Below, in pieces: positions 36,001 to 47,404 of a DNA stretch of 64,000 nt. The first letter of the stretch is position 1, and every line of letters begins with the position of its first letter. The notes under the pieces were generated by a model that made no database searches, was not told the DNA's origin, and saw only the letters and a list, made by a program, of their open reading frames with translations. Origin of the DNA: Cheilinus undulatus (lineage: Eukaryota; Chordata; Actinopteri; Labriformes; Labridae); contig NC_054865.1 of NCBI RefSeq assembly GCF_018320785.1, positions 34,720,398 through 34,784,397 of the forward strand, written 5' to 3'. Position numbers and translations under genes: made by a program.

Positions 36001-39000
36001 ACACATTTCTGCCAATGGCTGAATAATGACTTCTGTGTTATTATGTGACTTAAATTGTAATTGTAGTTTCACAGTGTTTGACACTTGTTTCAGATGAGTA
36101 ACATAAATTTGGCAGCCAGTTGAAGAAAAATGTTGACAAATCAAAAAAACATTTGAACAGCTTTGTCTCGGCTCTGTAAAATATCGAGTCTCTTTATTTG
36201 TCAATCAGTAAATCATATGACAGCGCTAGCATTTCATCTTTTTTGTCCAGTAACACAACTTAATATACTATCATGTTTTAATTTCTGCAGTAAACATGCT
36301 TCTGTAACATCTGATAATGTTAATGTTGTCTTCAGTTGTCCAGCTCAAATGGGTCAAAAACAAGCCGGTTTCAACAAAGCCCCATGCCTCATTATTGAAA
36401 CACAACAAACCTTCCTCTGGGCAGATACCCCTGCAGTGTCAGCTATCAACAGCAATGAGATATATAAACAAGACTAATCCCTGCCTGGCTGCAGCGCCAC
36501 TAATCACTGGTTTAGCTGTGACATCACTTGTTATCAGACTGCTGATCAGGACAAAACAACAAAAGGATCTCAATCATCCAAGCTGTCAAAGATTAAAGGG
36601 GGCCTGATCTAAATTTATGGGTGATTGTAGATCAATTGAGTAAAACAGGGTTGGAAAGATGTCAGTCATTCAACATCTCCTAAAATGTGTTTCAATAATG
36701 CTTTTATTAGCCTGCTTTTAAATGTTTAAAATTCTTAAGAAACTGATGGTTAATAAAACAGATGTAAATAACTGCATTGACAATGGCAAACCTGCAGAAT
36801 GCTTCCAACAGAAAAGTAAGGTATGACAAGTTTTTTCATTACAAATGTTTAAGCAGATGTACCTGTTACTACTTGCTCCAGACAGGTGAGGGGGATGTCG
36901 TGATCTCCCAGCAGGAGGTGTGACAACTTGGATTTCTGTGGGAAAAGATGAACAATATTACATTACTAGAACATCCAAATTCATTCCTTCAAGTACTGCT
37001 CGATGGACTGAGTTAAGCTGCTAAGACTGAGCAACTATCAAGTTCCACTTTGTTATTATGGCAACAATCTACCACATAGCTGGAAATGACGTCTGCTCTC
37101 TCACTTCTTGTGCGATATCAGTGACAATGTGGCACAGGAAAGCACACAAGTTTTCCTTCCTCTTTGCCAGACGCACTGTACATACAAAAATGGCGGAAAT
37201 ACAACAATTTGGGCCGTTATGCACATATAGATTGAAAAATATATAGCTTAAAATGGACCCATGGATGGCTTCAAAACACTTTAAAGGTTCTTACAGAGTT
37301 GTAGGCAGAAGAAAAAATTGGTTTAAAATGTCATAATTTAGACATCAAACAATCAGCACTATATAGTCTTAATATCATGACTGGCTAATTATTCAAAAAC
37401 AGAACACTATGGTAGAGTCAGTCAGGACAGATACCTGCTTTGTTGGGGCATCTTGAGGGATGAAAGAGACCTTAAAGTTGGTGCATATCAACTTCCCCCA
37501 AAGGTCATCCTGGCTGCTTTCAGCACTGATGCATTTCCTCACAAAGTTCACCTCATTAACTACGATCTCCCCTGGTGACGGACAAATGAGAGAGAAAAAA
37601 ACGCTGTAGTAAAGTAACACTGTGTTTAGAATAACAAAAAGAAGTAAAGAGATAAATTGGACAGTGATGGACTTTGTGCACATAACAGCTCTTTACTTTC
37701 TGCAGTGAATTTACAAGCATCCTGTTATGTGAAATGCTTTATTCAGTTCCTCAATTTATTTCAAGTTTTCTATTAAAAATCAGACTACTTATTGAGCTTC
37801 ATATTTAATACATATTGACTAATAGTTGAAGGAAAATAAGTTGACACATAATTTTTTAAATGTATTTGTGGAAAAATTACAGTTCTAGTAGTTAAAATGT
37901 GTTTGAAACAAATACAACAAGAAACCTGAATAAAGCAACAAATATCACCTTTTTCAAAAGGTTATACTTGTTTTATAATTTATTATACTGTTCACATCAA
38001 CTACTGCCTTCTAGGGAGAAATTTCTTCACATGATATACACCCAAATAAAAACAGGCTTAACTACTACCACGACCTGTCAAACAGTGATGTCTGGTACAG
38101 AGTACAACTGTTAGGGAAGTAAATGACAAACATTTTTTCATAAGTTTCCTAACTAATGCTGAATGGCTTATATAACAACTACATCTAAACTTTCAACCAA
38201 AATGTTCTGAATAAAACAAAGGATTACACCCTGGTTTAAGTGTATTTCCTTATATTTTAATGAGTAATCGGCATGCAGAGGGCTGAGGTTAATGAAACAG
38301 GTCTTGTTTTGTTAGATTTTTGTAATTTGTTGTGTTGTTCAAGTCTGTGTTGCTAAATGACTTATAGAGGCTGAAGCTATTTTACTCAAGGCTTTTTCCT
38401 CAAAAAAAAGACAAAATGCCCCCTTTGCACAGTTTCTCTGGTGATGACTGGGACAGAAATCCTGTACAGTTATGCCACATGCAAGTCATATTATCAATTG
38501 GAACAGAGTTTTAGGCTTACAAGGCAGCTTTTCAAATATGTTTAATGAGTAACATGACCCTCGACACTGGGATAAACGCAAAGACAAGAATGCAGCTATA
38601 AAAAGTCGCCCCTAGGATTTTAAAAGATGAGAAGTGGGGCAGCAGGGTGGAGTCCTGCAGACAGTCACATCAAAGAACAGCCGCAAAGCAGCACAGAGCA
38701 AATGTACATTAAGTTAAAGACAAGTTCACAGACTACTAAACCAGTTGGTCTGATATGTTGGGAAAAAAACAAGCCAGGACAATAATAATCATGGAAAAGC
38801 TGTCAGGTTAGAAGGTACATATTATCAGGTATGTAGCAGGTAGCCAATTAAATTCTTACACCAAACTTGACCTAATTAAACACAGCCCATTAAATGAAAG
38901 CAGGTTTCAAATAGAGAGTTCTTTAATAGAGGCTCTACAGAGATCATACAAAACTAAACTGAATGAGCTGTATCAATTGCTCGAGATCTGCTGTATAGTT

Positions 39001-42000
39001 ACTCCTAATCCTGCACAGCATAATACAAAGGGTGAATTAAGCCACACCCATGAGGATCTCACATCAACAGCTCAGACCTGAACCTGAATAAATCTTTGAA
39101 ATGAGAGCTCTCCCTCTGTTCCATGATGGTACTGGAGAGTCACACTTAAGTTGTGCATTGATGATGTGCAAATGCATGAAAAGTAACTTTCAATGGCCCA
39201 GAAGTGTAAACACCAATGAGACAGGGATTAACTTTGCTGGAGACTTCTGCTCTTACACATGATGTTGTCAGACAGAGGTTTCTTAATCCTCATGCAAGGA
39301 TATGCAAGCATTACAAGAGTGCAGCAAAAATGAACTAACATTCAAAATGAAGTGGGACTGTCCTTTCAAAAATCATAAAAAATAAAATGCATATTGCTAT
39401 TGGTCTAATATTTTGATAATAATTTTCATATGAATCAATCAGTAAGTGAAATGGCATGCTCTATTTATTTAATGTGAGCTCAACATATTTTGCAGCTGAT
39501 GGGACTGTAAATAACATATGAAATAACCATATGTACAAAGAAAATTGTTTATTTTTTTGGCCACTATTTTAAAATCCTATTAACAATCCTTCTTTCTATA
39601 AATATTACATACCATTAGAATTTCTCATGAGGACGAGACTACAGCTACTGAAAGACACCCACAGAAATTCCTCACCATCCTATCAACACCTGAGAGTACT
39701 TGTACTTGCTTTGTTTGACCACAATGACATGTTTGCTGAGCTGAAACGCCTGTTAGACCAGTCTGATTAAACACGACTGATGATGTAAATCAAAAAAGGA
39801 TGACTTATTGAACAAGCCCTAATCAGTCTTCAGTGGACAAATACAGAGACATTGAAACAGCGTAGCAGTCAAAGGAAATGCAACACCGACTCAGAAACTA
39901 AATACTCTACTTTAGAAGGCTTCTGCTGGATCCTTAAAGTCCATGACTTAAGTTTACAATTTAACACTTAAGAACTTTTCCAGATCTACCTTTTGGTGTG
40001 AAAAGCAGAGACGACTATTTGAAAACATTTTCATCTGCTTGCCCCCATAACACTGGAATAGGCATGAGTTAGACATCCTTCAGGAACAGTTAACAAGATT
40101 TCGCACGTTACTGATTTCAATTCAAACATAAGACAATCTACGCAAGATTGATAACTTTTATACAGAGACAGTTTTAGTTCCATTAATGATGGAACACTAA
40201 AATTATAACTGCATATTTAAAAACGGTTTTTGGTCTGAGATGGAGTACTCCAAAAATACACTCTAACAGCAGTGAAGGCATTAAGTGTAGAGAAAATGCA
40301 TGTTTGCTTATAGAAGAACAGGTATTAAACTGAGTATTTCCACAGCACTTGCAAACATGCTTCATCACAGTCCCAGTCATGCCACTTAATGTTTCCTACT
40401 ACTCTCATTCATCAATACTCTATTCTACTCCATTCATCCATAGCCAAGTTCAATCAGTCAAACTTGCTGTTCTGTTGCCATCTATTTTAATAATGCAGAA
40501 ATACAACTTACCTTGCAGTAACGTAGGCTCCAATTTTTTAATAGGTTGTTCAATAGTTTTCTTCACATCAGTCTGGAGAAAAAGCAGAGGGCACAGAACG
40601 GTTAAATGCCAACCTGTTAGACTGTTAATGAATAATGGAAACAGTCTGTCACTTACAGGGGTGTGTGTTGGGGGCACTTAAATGTGTCCTTATTTAGTAA
40701 ATTAAGAAGGAAATTTTACTTGTTTCTAAGTGATGGAAGGATAAACGGAAAGGATTTGTAGTAAGACATGCATATTCCCAACACCCTAAAGATCCAGCCA
40801 TGGTTACCAGGTAACCTAGCAGTCAAACATCCTTACAGCTGTTGGGATTTATTCTGCTGTATAAGTAAACAATTACAACATGCAGTCAGGTATGATAATC
40901 CCGGTGCATGCTATTTAAACAACCAGAGGGAACCAAAGATACACAGCTGTCAACTCATACTATTAATACTGTATCCCCAAATACTGCTGATACCCATGGA
41001 CACAGTGACAGCCAAGAAGTATTTGGACTGTCATCTGTTTTTTTTCTCTGTGTTGGCTTTACTATGGCTCAGATTTCAAGTGAATAAAGACTATGAAGTT
41101 AAAGTGCTGACTTTCAACTTAAAGATGGTTTAGGGGGAGAAAAGTGAATGTCCTTCACACCCTGAGGGTTATATATAAAAAAAGAGCTACAGTTTCCACA
41201 TAGACCATAAGATGGGAATGTAATGTAAATAGCCAAAACCAAAGCTAAAGATTAGTTCTTAACAGTTTTGTTGTACTTGACAGAACGATCAAAAAATCCC
41301 CACCTACATATTGCACATTAAGAAGCAAAGGTAAAACGGCCAGAGTTAATAAGTTACACAGAAAACAGCTGAAGTTTGCATTTAAAATAAAATCACTCAT
41401 AAATTGTTGTCAATTCATTAACTGAGCAGTGACCGTTAGATCACAGCATGTCAACATTTACTCAGACACAAGAGATTTATTTAATTTTATATAACCAGGA
41501 AAACCTCATTGAGATCATTACTCTCGTTTACAAGAGGGTCCAAAGATTTCTATATGTTAGTTCAACATAAAAGTGACAGTAAACATGATCACAGTTTTTT
41601 ATGACAGTATGATGATGAGTTTATGAAAAAAACAGCCAGCAAAAAGCAAAACCCCAATGGATAATTGTTATCTAAATACTGACAAAAATGCAAAGCAGTC
41701 TTTGCCTTGAAACACTGATTTTGTTTGAGTTGTTTTACCAGCACTTGTAAGCAAATACAAGGACTGTGTGTCTCTGGGAGTGCATACACATGGAAGACAA
41801 ATTATAGATCAGTTTTTACTCTTGTTAAACTGGTGCTAGATCCGTAACAGGAATTTTAATTCTTTCTACTAGACAGAAGAGAGTGATTTTACTCTTACAG
41901 GTCACTGACATGTCACTTGACAGTGACAGTAAAGACTAGAATACAGCCTGAGTTACTTGCTTCTGCATTTTTTCTAAAGCAGGGTATCGTTTAACTTAAT

Positions 42001-42321
42001 ATAAATTAAAACGTGGCCTTTTTGTTTGGTGAGTTCGACCAGAACATTAGCAAGTGAAACGAACAGTTTGAAGTCTGCATGTTTTTTTTTTAAGTTATCA
42101 TGTCTTGAAATCCTAACCAAACATCAAATGTCAGCCTTCCTTCCACAACACCCCAATCACAACTTCAGCCTAAACTGAGTCATTAAAAATACAGCCAATA
42201 CTGCTTTCTGGTCATTAACCGCAAAACAGGAATTTAGTGTACTTCAACAAAGTTAAATACATACCTGTACAGGAGGAAGATAGCACTTGAAGGTTGGTTT
42301 CGGGGGTTTGACAGGAAACAT
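26441..42321 (-). CDS. mtmr10: Myotubularin-related protein 10, complete spliced CDS (766 aa)
   Basis: The 16 coding exons on the - strand are 42321-42265, 40572-40512, 37571-37435, 36935-36863, 35874-35732, 31615-31522, 31389-31242, 30538-30451, 30235-30147, 29884-29754, 29620-29551, 29263-29193, 28908-28736, 28627-28457, 27790-27608 and 27052-26441. All have GT/AG borders and compatible phases. They total 2301 nt, close to the human protein of about 777 aa as I recall. The start M-F-P-V-K-P-P-K-P-T-F matches the MTMR10 N-terminus, which fixes the start codon. The PH-GRAM domain spans about residues 35-185, the inactive myotubularin phosphatase domain about 190-530, and a short coiled coil about 685-705 (K-L-S-Q-L-V-D-E-I-E-I-L). 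MTMR10-12 are pseudophosphatases that bind phosphoinositides and, by analogy with MTMR12, may partner active myotubularins on membranes. MTMR12 and MTMR11 fit less well, especially at the C-terminus. Confidence 0.93.
28457..28627 (-). CDS. mtmr10: mtmr10 exon 14
   Basis: Fifty-seven codons in phase 0 on both sides. The block N-Q-Y-P-A-A-F-E-F-T-E-A-Y-L-T-V-L is the sequence that best separates MTMR10 from MTMR12 by eye. It is followed by F-L-F-N-S-P-K-Q-R-A-K-H-L-A. Upstream is D-C-V-W-Q-M-M, typical of the end of the myotubularin phosphatase fold. Confidence 0.92.
28736..28908 (-). CDS. mtmr10: mtmr10 exon 13, degenerate phosphatase active site
   Basis: The exon begins at residue 388 and reads E-E-E-D-R-D-L-N-C-V-V-S-S-L-V-Q-L-M-L-D, then F-Q-S-L-V-Q-K-E-W-V-M-A-G-H-R-F-L-D-R. 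In active myotubularins this position holds H-C-S-D-G-W-D-R-T. Anchoring on the shared L-M-L-D puts Glu388 at the catalytic Cys and Leu394 at the Arg. The protein is therefore expected to be catalytically inactive, as for MTMR10-12 generally. The alignment is by eye. Confidence 0.9.
31981..32015. other. Perfect 16-bp inverted repeat with 3-nt loop
   Basis: GCCCTTAACTGGAGCC (31981-31996), loop TGT, then its exact reverse complement (32000-32015). It lies in mtmr10 intron 5 and is flanked by GCTGCT-type words on both sides. It could extrude as a cruciform or fold as RNA hairpin. No known element recognised. Confidence 0.85.
32444..32819. mobile_element. Short inverted-repeat element (376 bp), MITE-like
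   Basis: The left end AAGGCCGGCTCAGACTACAC and the inverted right end AAGGCTGGCTCAGACTGCAC match at 18 of 20 positions. No coding capacity. It lies in mtmr10 intron 5. The superfamily is undetermined because no clear target duplication is visible. Confidence 0.65.
35732..37571 (-). CDS. mtmr10: mtmr10 exons 3-5 (PH-GRAM domain)
   Basis: Exon 3 (37571-37435) reads G-E-I-V-V-N-E-V-N-F-V-R-K-C and D-L-W-G-K-L-I-C-T-N-F-K-V-S-F. Exon 4 (36935-36863) reads K-S-K-L-S-H-L-L-L-G-D-H-D-I-P-L. Exon 5 (35874-35732) reads N-Q-K-L-K-F-N-P-T-E-L-I-L-Y-C-K-D. Together they form the strand-rich GRAM fold, which binds phosphoinositides in myotubularins. Phases run 1, 0, 1, 0 across the borders. Confidence 0.9.
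42265..42321 (-). CDS. mtmr10: mtmr10 coding exon 1
   Basis: Nineteen codons, M-F-P-V-K-P-P-K-P-T-F-K-C-Y-L-P-P-V-Q, then donor CAG|GTATG in phase 0. The start context is ACAATGT (A at -3). A plausible acceptor (TTTTTTTCACTGGCAG) at 42388-42386 would put a 64-nt leader before the start. Confidence 0.9.
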
Positions 42322-42781
42322 TGTTTATTGTCCGCCCTCTCAAATATGTTTCTAAACAGGCGCTTGACAAGTAAGCGCTTGGCTTCTGCCAGTGAAAAAA
42401 ATACCCAAATGCTGCCTCCAATAAAGTTCAGGTCAATCTTTTGCTCAATAGATCCAACACGACCAAATGTGAAATATTCATCGAGATAGCCTGGGCCAGC
42501 GACGGGACTCCTCCATTTCGATAAGCATACGAGTAGCAGTTCACGCTAGCTGGCTGAAAAAGTTGACAGAAGTTAACGTTGAAACGTCGGCGTTAGCTTC
42601 GCTAGCTAGCTAGCATAAAGTACAACATGAAGTTTACCGACGTCGTAAACACGAGTGAATAAAACAATAAATGCAACTTAAAGGCGTACGTTTTGAGTCT
42701 ACATTTTCTTTCCACCTGTTACTGCCTTAGTTTCCCTCAGTGACTTCCTGAAAGTCCAACAAATTCAGCCAAACGTAATAC

Positions 42782-43070
42782 CTGATGCTGTGAAGGACTT
42801 AACGGCCATGTTTATAAAGAGCCGAGGTCCCGCCCTACTTCCGGGCTCCGCTGTCGAGCTTTATTTTTTATGCCGAGTTTTTCTTTCATCAAACTTTCTT
42901 AAAGGCTGAGACTTGACAATAAAGTTTTCAGCCATTATTATTAGAACATTGGATATTTAGTACTTTACGCAGATGTCAGTCTTTATACCATGCTACTACT
43001 GTATATTTTAATGTTAACGTTGTAAGCGTTTGGTTTATACCGTACGCTACATGGACTACAAATCCCATGA
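42782..43070 (-). promoter_or_regulatory. mtmr10: mtmr10 promoter and possible leader exon
   Basis: On a short GC-rich patch lie ACTTCCGGG (42838-42846, ETS/GABPA type), GGCCATGTTT (42804-42813, YY1-like) and ACTACAAATCCCATGA (43055-43070), which resembles the ZNF143/THAP11 ACTACAATTCCC motif. A - strand donor ATCAG|GTATTAC at 42782/42781 suggests a leader exon ending there. This mix is typical of housekeeping promoters without a TATA box. Transcription start is not determined. Confidence 0.55.
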
Positions 43071-44891
43071 GAGCTTGATCCAGTCCTGTGGGTGCACATC
43101 GTGCAGATCCAGAGATGGGTGCGTCTATTTTTTCCGTTTTAGAACTTTATTTAACACTGTGCGATTGGTGCATTTATATGGAGTTTAAATAATAATGCTT
43201 TCATAAGTCATTTAATTTTAAAACGTTTTCCAAATTCATGTTTGGTTGACTCAGTCAAAACCTACATAAATATAAACTTAGTAAATATATTCAGTAAATA
43301 TTCTGGATGACAATTGATAGTTTGCGAAGATGTTAGGAAGAAATTGTTGTCAATACGTATGCATTTATATTTTACCTATAGCCATTTTAGTCCATCTCAA
43401 CACGAGTGTCTCTGGGATAGTCAAATTAAACCCCTTGTATACATTAGATTTGACCACAACCCTTTAAGAAAAAATTATCTCCAAAACATGTTTCCACGAG
43501 TTTTTTAAACTCTATTCTGATGCTTTTAGTTTGTATGAACCAGTTTATCACTCTTTCTGCATTATTCCTCAGTAAAAATAAAAATTCAACAGCATCAGAA
43601 TTGTCATATAAGAGTTGAAGCACTAGATGGCACTATTGGTTGATAACTGTCACTTTTTTGGGGGCGTATAACTAATTAAAAGAAGCTGTGCAGGCAATTA
43701 AAAATGTAATAACTTAAGGAATGAAAACAAAGCCCCACAGCAATCTCAAATAAGAGCTAACATGCCATTTAAACTTGTCACAAAAATATTACCAGATATG
43801 GCAGTTTTCAAAAGTGCGTTGGCATCACATTTGAACGGAAATGACTATTTTTGAAATTATGTGAAAGCACTAGTTCATTTAATCACAAATGTTTATTAAT
43901 TTAAGTGATCCACTCAGGTTCACTTTTTATCATAATGTTTGGGCATGTTTCTTTCTTTCAAATTAGTCCAGGGCAAATCAATCAGCATGTCAATTGAAGA
44001 AAAAAAAATTAAAAAGCATTGGTCATTGGTTTCTTCAGCCATTCCTAAAGTGAGGAAAACATATGGTAAATGTCTTTGGGTCTAGGTGGTAACACACACT
44101 CTGAAATAGTGCAAATCCTCAGCTGATGATTGAGTCATGAGCTTTTTCTCAAACAAAGAATGCTTATATTCAACATATCATACAAAGCTAAGCCTCAGTC
44201 ACAGTCTTTCCAGTTTTATTTTATTTATTTTTTATTCTTTTGCTGTGTAGAACATCATGGTGAGGCAACATTTTAATTAGCTGACTCAAAGTGGCAGGGG
44301 TCAAAAGTAAAAAAAAAAAAGACTCATTACTCAGGATCAACAGCAGACCTACACTTAGGTGTCCTGTCAGAGGAGAAAGTGGCTGGCCTTTAGTGTGTGA
44401 GTTGACAGGTTAATTAGAAGCAGGTGTGCAGGCAGGGACAGGTGATGGGCAGAGGAGAGGGATGGAGGGCAGATGGAGAATGAAGAGACAGCTCTGAAAG
44501 GATGGATATTAGTAGTATAACAAAATGACAACTGACCCACCTAAAGGTTATTATCGGGACTTTCATTACCTTGTTACTGAGATGTTTCACATACTGCCAA
44601 TGTGCACTCCCTGCTTATGCATTTTATATCATTTGCTTTGTTCAAAAGAGTTACTCTCTCCAGATGTTTCAAAAGTAGCCTACTTATTTTTCTAAGACAT
44701 CTTGAAATAGTAACCTCAAGTAATTTCTTTGTACATCTCAGTTAGTAACAAATATGTATCATTATGATATAACTTTTAAGCTTCAGTTAAATATGTATCA
44801 TTTGAAGACCTGAAGTGTAAAAAGTGCCAGTTAAAGGTGAATTATCACTATATTCATGACGTGTATGAGTATGCTGCAACCTGCAATGAAA
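43071..44891. other. Intergenic, no gene seen
   Basis: AT-rich DNA upstream of mtmr10. The short ORF at 43314-43508 has no recognisable features. An A run lies near 44309-44320. Confidence 0.4.
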
Positions 44892-45132
44892 AGTACTCGG
44901 AGAGCGCAGACCTCCGCAGTTAGCCCGATCTCCCAATAGTGAAGAATCCTGGAAAAAATTCCTAGATCCAGACGGTGATTCGGATCAGTCACAAAATCTA
45001 ATAAATTCTTCCTTAAGCCATTTCTGGCGTTTCCGGAAAATTTCATCAAAATCCGTCAGTAAGTTTTTGAGTTATGTTGCTAACAAACTAACAAACAAAC
45101 CCTCCCGATCACATAACCTCCTTGGCGGAGGT
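44892..45132 (-). repeat. Dispersed repeat bounded by GGCGGAGGT / CCTCCGCC
   Basis: In - strand orientation it opens CCTCCGCCAAGGAGGTTATG (from 45131) and closes GCGGAGGTCTGCGCTCTCCG (to about 44899). Between them are ACGGATTTTGATGAAATTTT and GTGACTGATCCGAATCACC. I recognise this as a family found in many animal genomes, but cannot assign it to a named class. Confidence 0.55.
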
Positions 45133-47054
45133 AATTATTTTGTAAAAGGCACTGCTGACCTACAATGTCCACTAGGTGGGGTCAAAATACTTCACCAAAA
45201 AAGCTCTGGGGATCGCACCATCTTATTTGTCCGTCATCTCTGATAGTCATTTGTAATTGAAAGTGTTGCATACATGCCATTCTTGCATCAGTACAAATAG
45301 CCTAAAACAAGTGAAACTTTTTATTTTCCAAGGTGACACATTAAGGCTACTAGGCAGTTGTTTCAAATACCAATGAGTTCTTTAAGTGATGTTTTGAGGA
45401 ATTTTAAAATGTATTTATCCTTGATCACATGCACACACAGGCACACACATCTCTGTTGCACAGAGACAGCCTGTTAGACAGGTTACACCCAGTCAGGGAG
45501 CCACCTCACCGCCCATCATTTGAGGGCAAGCCTGAGTCTGGCTGGAGACTGGTGTTAGCTGGCTGTGAGACATGGATGCCAGTGCCACCAGTGCATTTCA
45601 GAAGAGATCTCCTTAATGTTTTTGAGCTGCAGTTTAACTTGTCTGAGAAGGAAGTGAAAGAGATTCCAAATGCTAAAATAAAGACTTCCCTTTTATAAAT
45701 AATTACCTCAAGTGATTAAATACATATATGTGCAAGAGTCATGCCAATGATGCTGATAAGCCAGTCAGAAGGATTAGCCATTCACCATGTGTGTGTGTTT
45801 TTTTTTAAGTTCAGCAAGGGCATATCCAGGTGGTGGCCAGGGGTGGCCATGGCCACCTTACATATCTGATTGGAAATCCTAGGGGCCACTTCAAAAACCT
45901 GAATTTTGATTGTTTATGTAGTTTCCCAGAGGTGAGACATACTTCAGTGGAGGTTTTGGCTGTGTTGCTGCTTGTAACTGTCTTTGCATATTTTGTTTTT
46001 TCTTTGTACTTGGAACTTTGAATTCTGACATCTTTTTAAGTAATCAAAATGAAACTAAGAAGACTCACAATACAGTATGTTGTCATTCTGTTGTGCTACT
46101 TTTAAATGTTGAATAAAACATAGGATACTTTAGAGTGAGTTGCTTAATACGATATGAATAATATGAGACAGGGTAACGGCATGTTTTTATACTTGTATGT
46201 GAACATATATTTCAAGCTACTCCACAGTGCCACAGCTGGGCCCCCCATTCAAATAAGTCTGGCTACTGAAGTAAGACAACCCCTAATTGTACTCTTGTAA
46301 ACTTTTCTCACTTGGATATTATTTAATTTATTGAATTATCTGTTAAACTTTACTGAAAGTGAAATGATTGCACCTACTTTAAAAATTGGAGTGGTAGAAA
46401 TTTAAGGCAAATTACAAAAAGGTACGCTTTGGCCTGATGCTGGTGTAGAGCTGTGATCATCTGCTTGTTACCCTTTAGGGCTACATCACCCCGCCTTCAG
46501 ATGTCCATCCAGCCCCCTGAAGTTGAATTGATTTAGTAGAGAAAAAAAAAAATGTTGTGATAATTAGCTGTTTTTAATCCCCACAGCAATAAAAATGTCC
46601 CCCAAAACTATTGAAATTGGAACAATTTTATCAGGCATGACTCAGAATTGATGTTTTATTTAAATTCACCATCAGAGTTAATCAAACATGAAGCATAATT
46701 ACTAAACTCTTGATCGAAACTGGTATTATGGGAGAGTGCAATATCCCTGCATAAGGGGTAGGTTAAAAAATGAAATAAAGAAAAAATCTGGCCCTTTCAA
46801 AATGTTACGGAGTAAACGGAGAAAACTATCGAAAGATTTTTGTAATTTAACATACATCTACTGTATAATCCACTGGAGCAGGTAGGAAGGCAATAAATAC
46901 AAAGAAAGTTAAGATTTAAGAGTGGTCTGATGCTGAATAATTAGTCCTCAGTACTCGAGCCTGTTGTTAGGAGGTCAAAAAGTAAGCTGCGCATGCTCAG
47001 TTGTTCCCCTCCCTTTTCTTATGAATATTTAAACATATCCCGCGTCCAGCGTTC
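45133..47054. other. Intergenic upstream of the + strand gene
   Basis: No gene recognised. The short open frames at 45429-46021 have no family signature. The 45820-46260 stretch (GGCCAGGGGTGGCCATGGCC, GCTGGGCCCCCCATTC) looks like decayed repeat. Confidence 0.35.
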
Positions 47055-47404
47055 TTTGATTGGACCTCCCGGCTCAGTTTCCTGTGTTATGTTTTCGAGC
47101 TGAGTTTTGAGGGCTCTGCTCCCTCCGTGAATGACTAAACAGGTCAGCTCTGCGTTGAACTCTGCTGCTCTTCTGCTGTCAGTGTGGGACTCACATCAGT
47201 CTGCAGTATGGACCGAGGACAACGCTGAGGAACCGCATCCATGCTGTCAGGACTTTATCGGGAATATCTTCTTTTAACTTGGAGACTTGGTGTAAGAACA
47301 GGAGTTTTTTACACAGTGTGAACTTCTTTGAGGTTCACACTAACACTGGATCTCGGGGAATACGACAGAGAAGACTGCGAGTGTTGACTTGAAGGCTGAG
47401 GATG
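47055..47404 (+). other. First exon (mostly 5' UTR) of an unidentified + strand gene
   Basis: A GC-richer block follows a TATTTAA-like box (47025-47031) and an inverted CCAAT (GATTGG, 47059-47064). It ends at the strong donor GATG|GTGAGT (47404/47405). ATG 47402-47404, with A at -3, is the last codon of the exon, so translation probably continues at the next exon after a very long intron. A 48-codon upstream ORF runs 47131-47277 in weak context. The TSS is approximate. No downstream exon is recognised in this window, so the gene cannot be named. Confidence 0.5.

Noticed and set aside
37187-37198. YY1-like AAAATGGCGGAA in mtmr10 intron 3, possible internal promoter
   Set aside because: A single motif without CpG enrichment or a first-exon-like structure nearby.
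42215-42421. 68-codon ORF across the mtmr10 first coding exon
   Set aside because: It is a wrong-frame reading; the mtmr10 frame and donor there are unambiguous.
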